Source of the DNA: an uncultured Acidimicrobiaceae bacterium
GTDB lineage: Bacteria > Actinomycetota > Acidimicrobiia > Acidimicrobiales > Microtrichaceae
Direction: 5' to 3'
DNA: 6,482 nucleotides
Assembly (NCBI GenBank): GCA_937868025.1
Contig: CALMLJ010000041.1
Span: forward strand, 1-6,482
The notes under the pieces are model-generated. The model was given only the letters and a program-made list of their open reading frames with translations. It did no database searches and was not told the origin of the DNA. This document shows positions 6,431 through 6,482 of this stretch, piece by piece; position 1 is the stretch's first letter, and every line of letters starts with the position of its first letter. The translations under genes were made by a program, and so were the position numbers.

Positions 6431-6450
6431 GACGGGCTTCCAGGCCCGTC
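6431..6450 (-). promoter_or_regulatory. Hairpin in the pilin mRNA leader
   Basis: A perfect 7-bp inverted repeat, GACGGGC and GCCCGTC, with the 6-nt loop CTGGAA on the minus strand. It ends about 9 nt before the Shine-Dalgarno. There is no following T-tract, so it does not look like a terminator. It could stabilise the leader or take part in a cis-acting RNA structure continuing beyond the right edge. I recognise no known riboswitch in the roughly 70 nt of leader visible, and no promoter is identifiable there. Confidence 0.45.
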
Positions 6451-6482
6451 GTGTCGGACCCAATGTGAAGAACGAAATCTGG

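Noticed and set aside
5170..6468. Plus-strand frame of 432 residues and minus-strand frame of 297 residues (5570-6463) over the lipoprotein 3' end and the pilin gene
   Set aside because: Both are Arg/Gly-rich shadows. The lipoprotein frame and the pilin frame explain the region fully.
1..6482. CRISPR arrays, tRNA or rRNA genes, insertion sequences, phage or defence modules
   Set aside because: None was seen: no spaced direct repeats, no cloverleaf-like segments, no transposase or terminal inverted repeats. All coding regions look like chromosomal metabolic or surface genes of uniform composition.

Overview
The window reads as ordinary chromosome of a high-GC actinobacterium. The lineage guess is Acidimicrobiia (Ilumatobacter-like). 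The signs are strong G/C bias at third codon positions, a coenzyme F420-type luciferase-like oxidoreductase, a lipoprotein with an Asp/Thr-rich linker after the lipobox, a short Flp pilin, and gene starts preceded by a TAGCNT hexamer at leaderless distance. Lineage is inferred; no rRNA or other marker gene is present.

Five genes are complete and one is cut by the left edge. (1) Positions 1-1842, minus strand: a crotonase-family enoyl-CoA hydratase followed 40 bp later by an F420-type LLM oxidoreductase that runs off the left edge. Both closely resemble, from memory, EchA19 and Rv3520c of Mycobacterium tuberculosis, which belong to the KstR (cholesterol catabolism) regulon. Just upstream of the hydratase is a perfect 12-bp palindrome that fits the KstR operator at 7 of 8 defined bases. 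(2) Positions 1877-3921, minus strand: two different Gfo/Idh/MocA dehydrogenases joined by an ATGA stop/start overlap. (3) Positions 4016-6214, plus strand, divergent from the dehydrogenase pair: a 732-residue secreted lipoprotein of no family I can name. It looks like a helical domain followed by a beta-rich domain, as in several polysaccharide lyases. (4) Positions 6226-6408, minus strand, convergent with the lipoprotein: a small Flp-type prepilin with a hairpin in its leader.

The likely logic is two functional blocks. The hydratase/LLM pair is a lipid or steroid side-chain catabolic unit under a TetR-type repressor. The lipoprotein and the Gfo/Idh pair share a 94-bp divergent control region and may handle an extracellular glycan outside the cell and its sugar products inside. 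This second idea rests on layout and fold impression only.

The three transcription-unit heads (hydratase, first Gfo/Idh gene, lipoprotein) each have TAGCNT 7-8 nt before the start codon and no Shine-Dalgarno. The internal LLM gene and the pilin gene have clear Shine-Dalgarno sequences. There is no gene-free stretch over 300 bases, and I saw no tRNA, rRNA, CRISPR array, insertion sequence or phage element.
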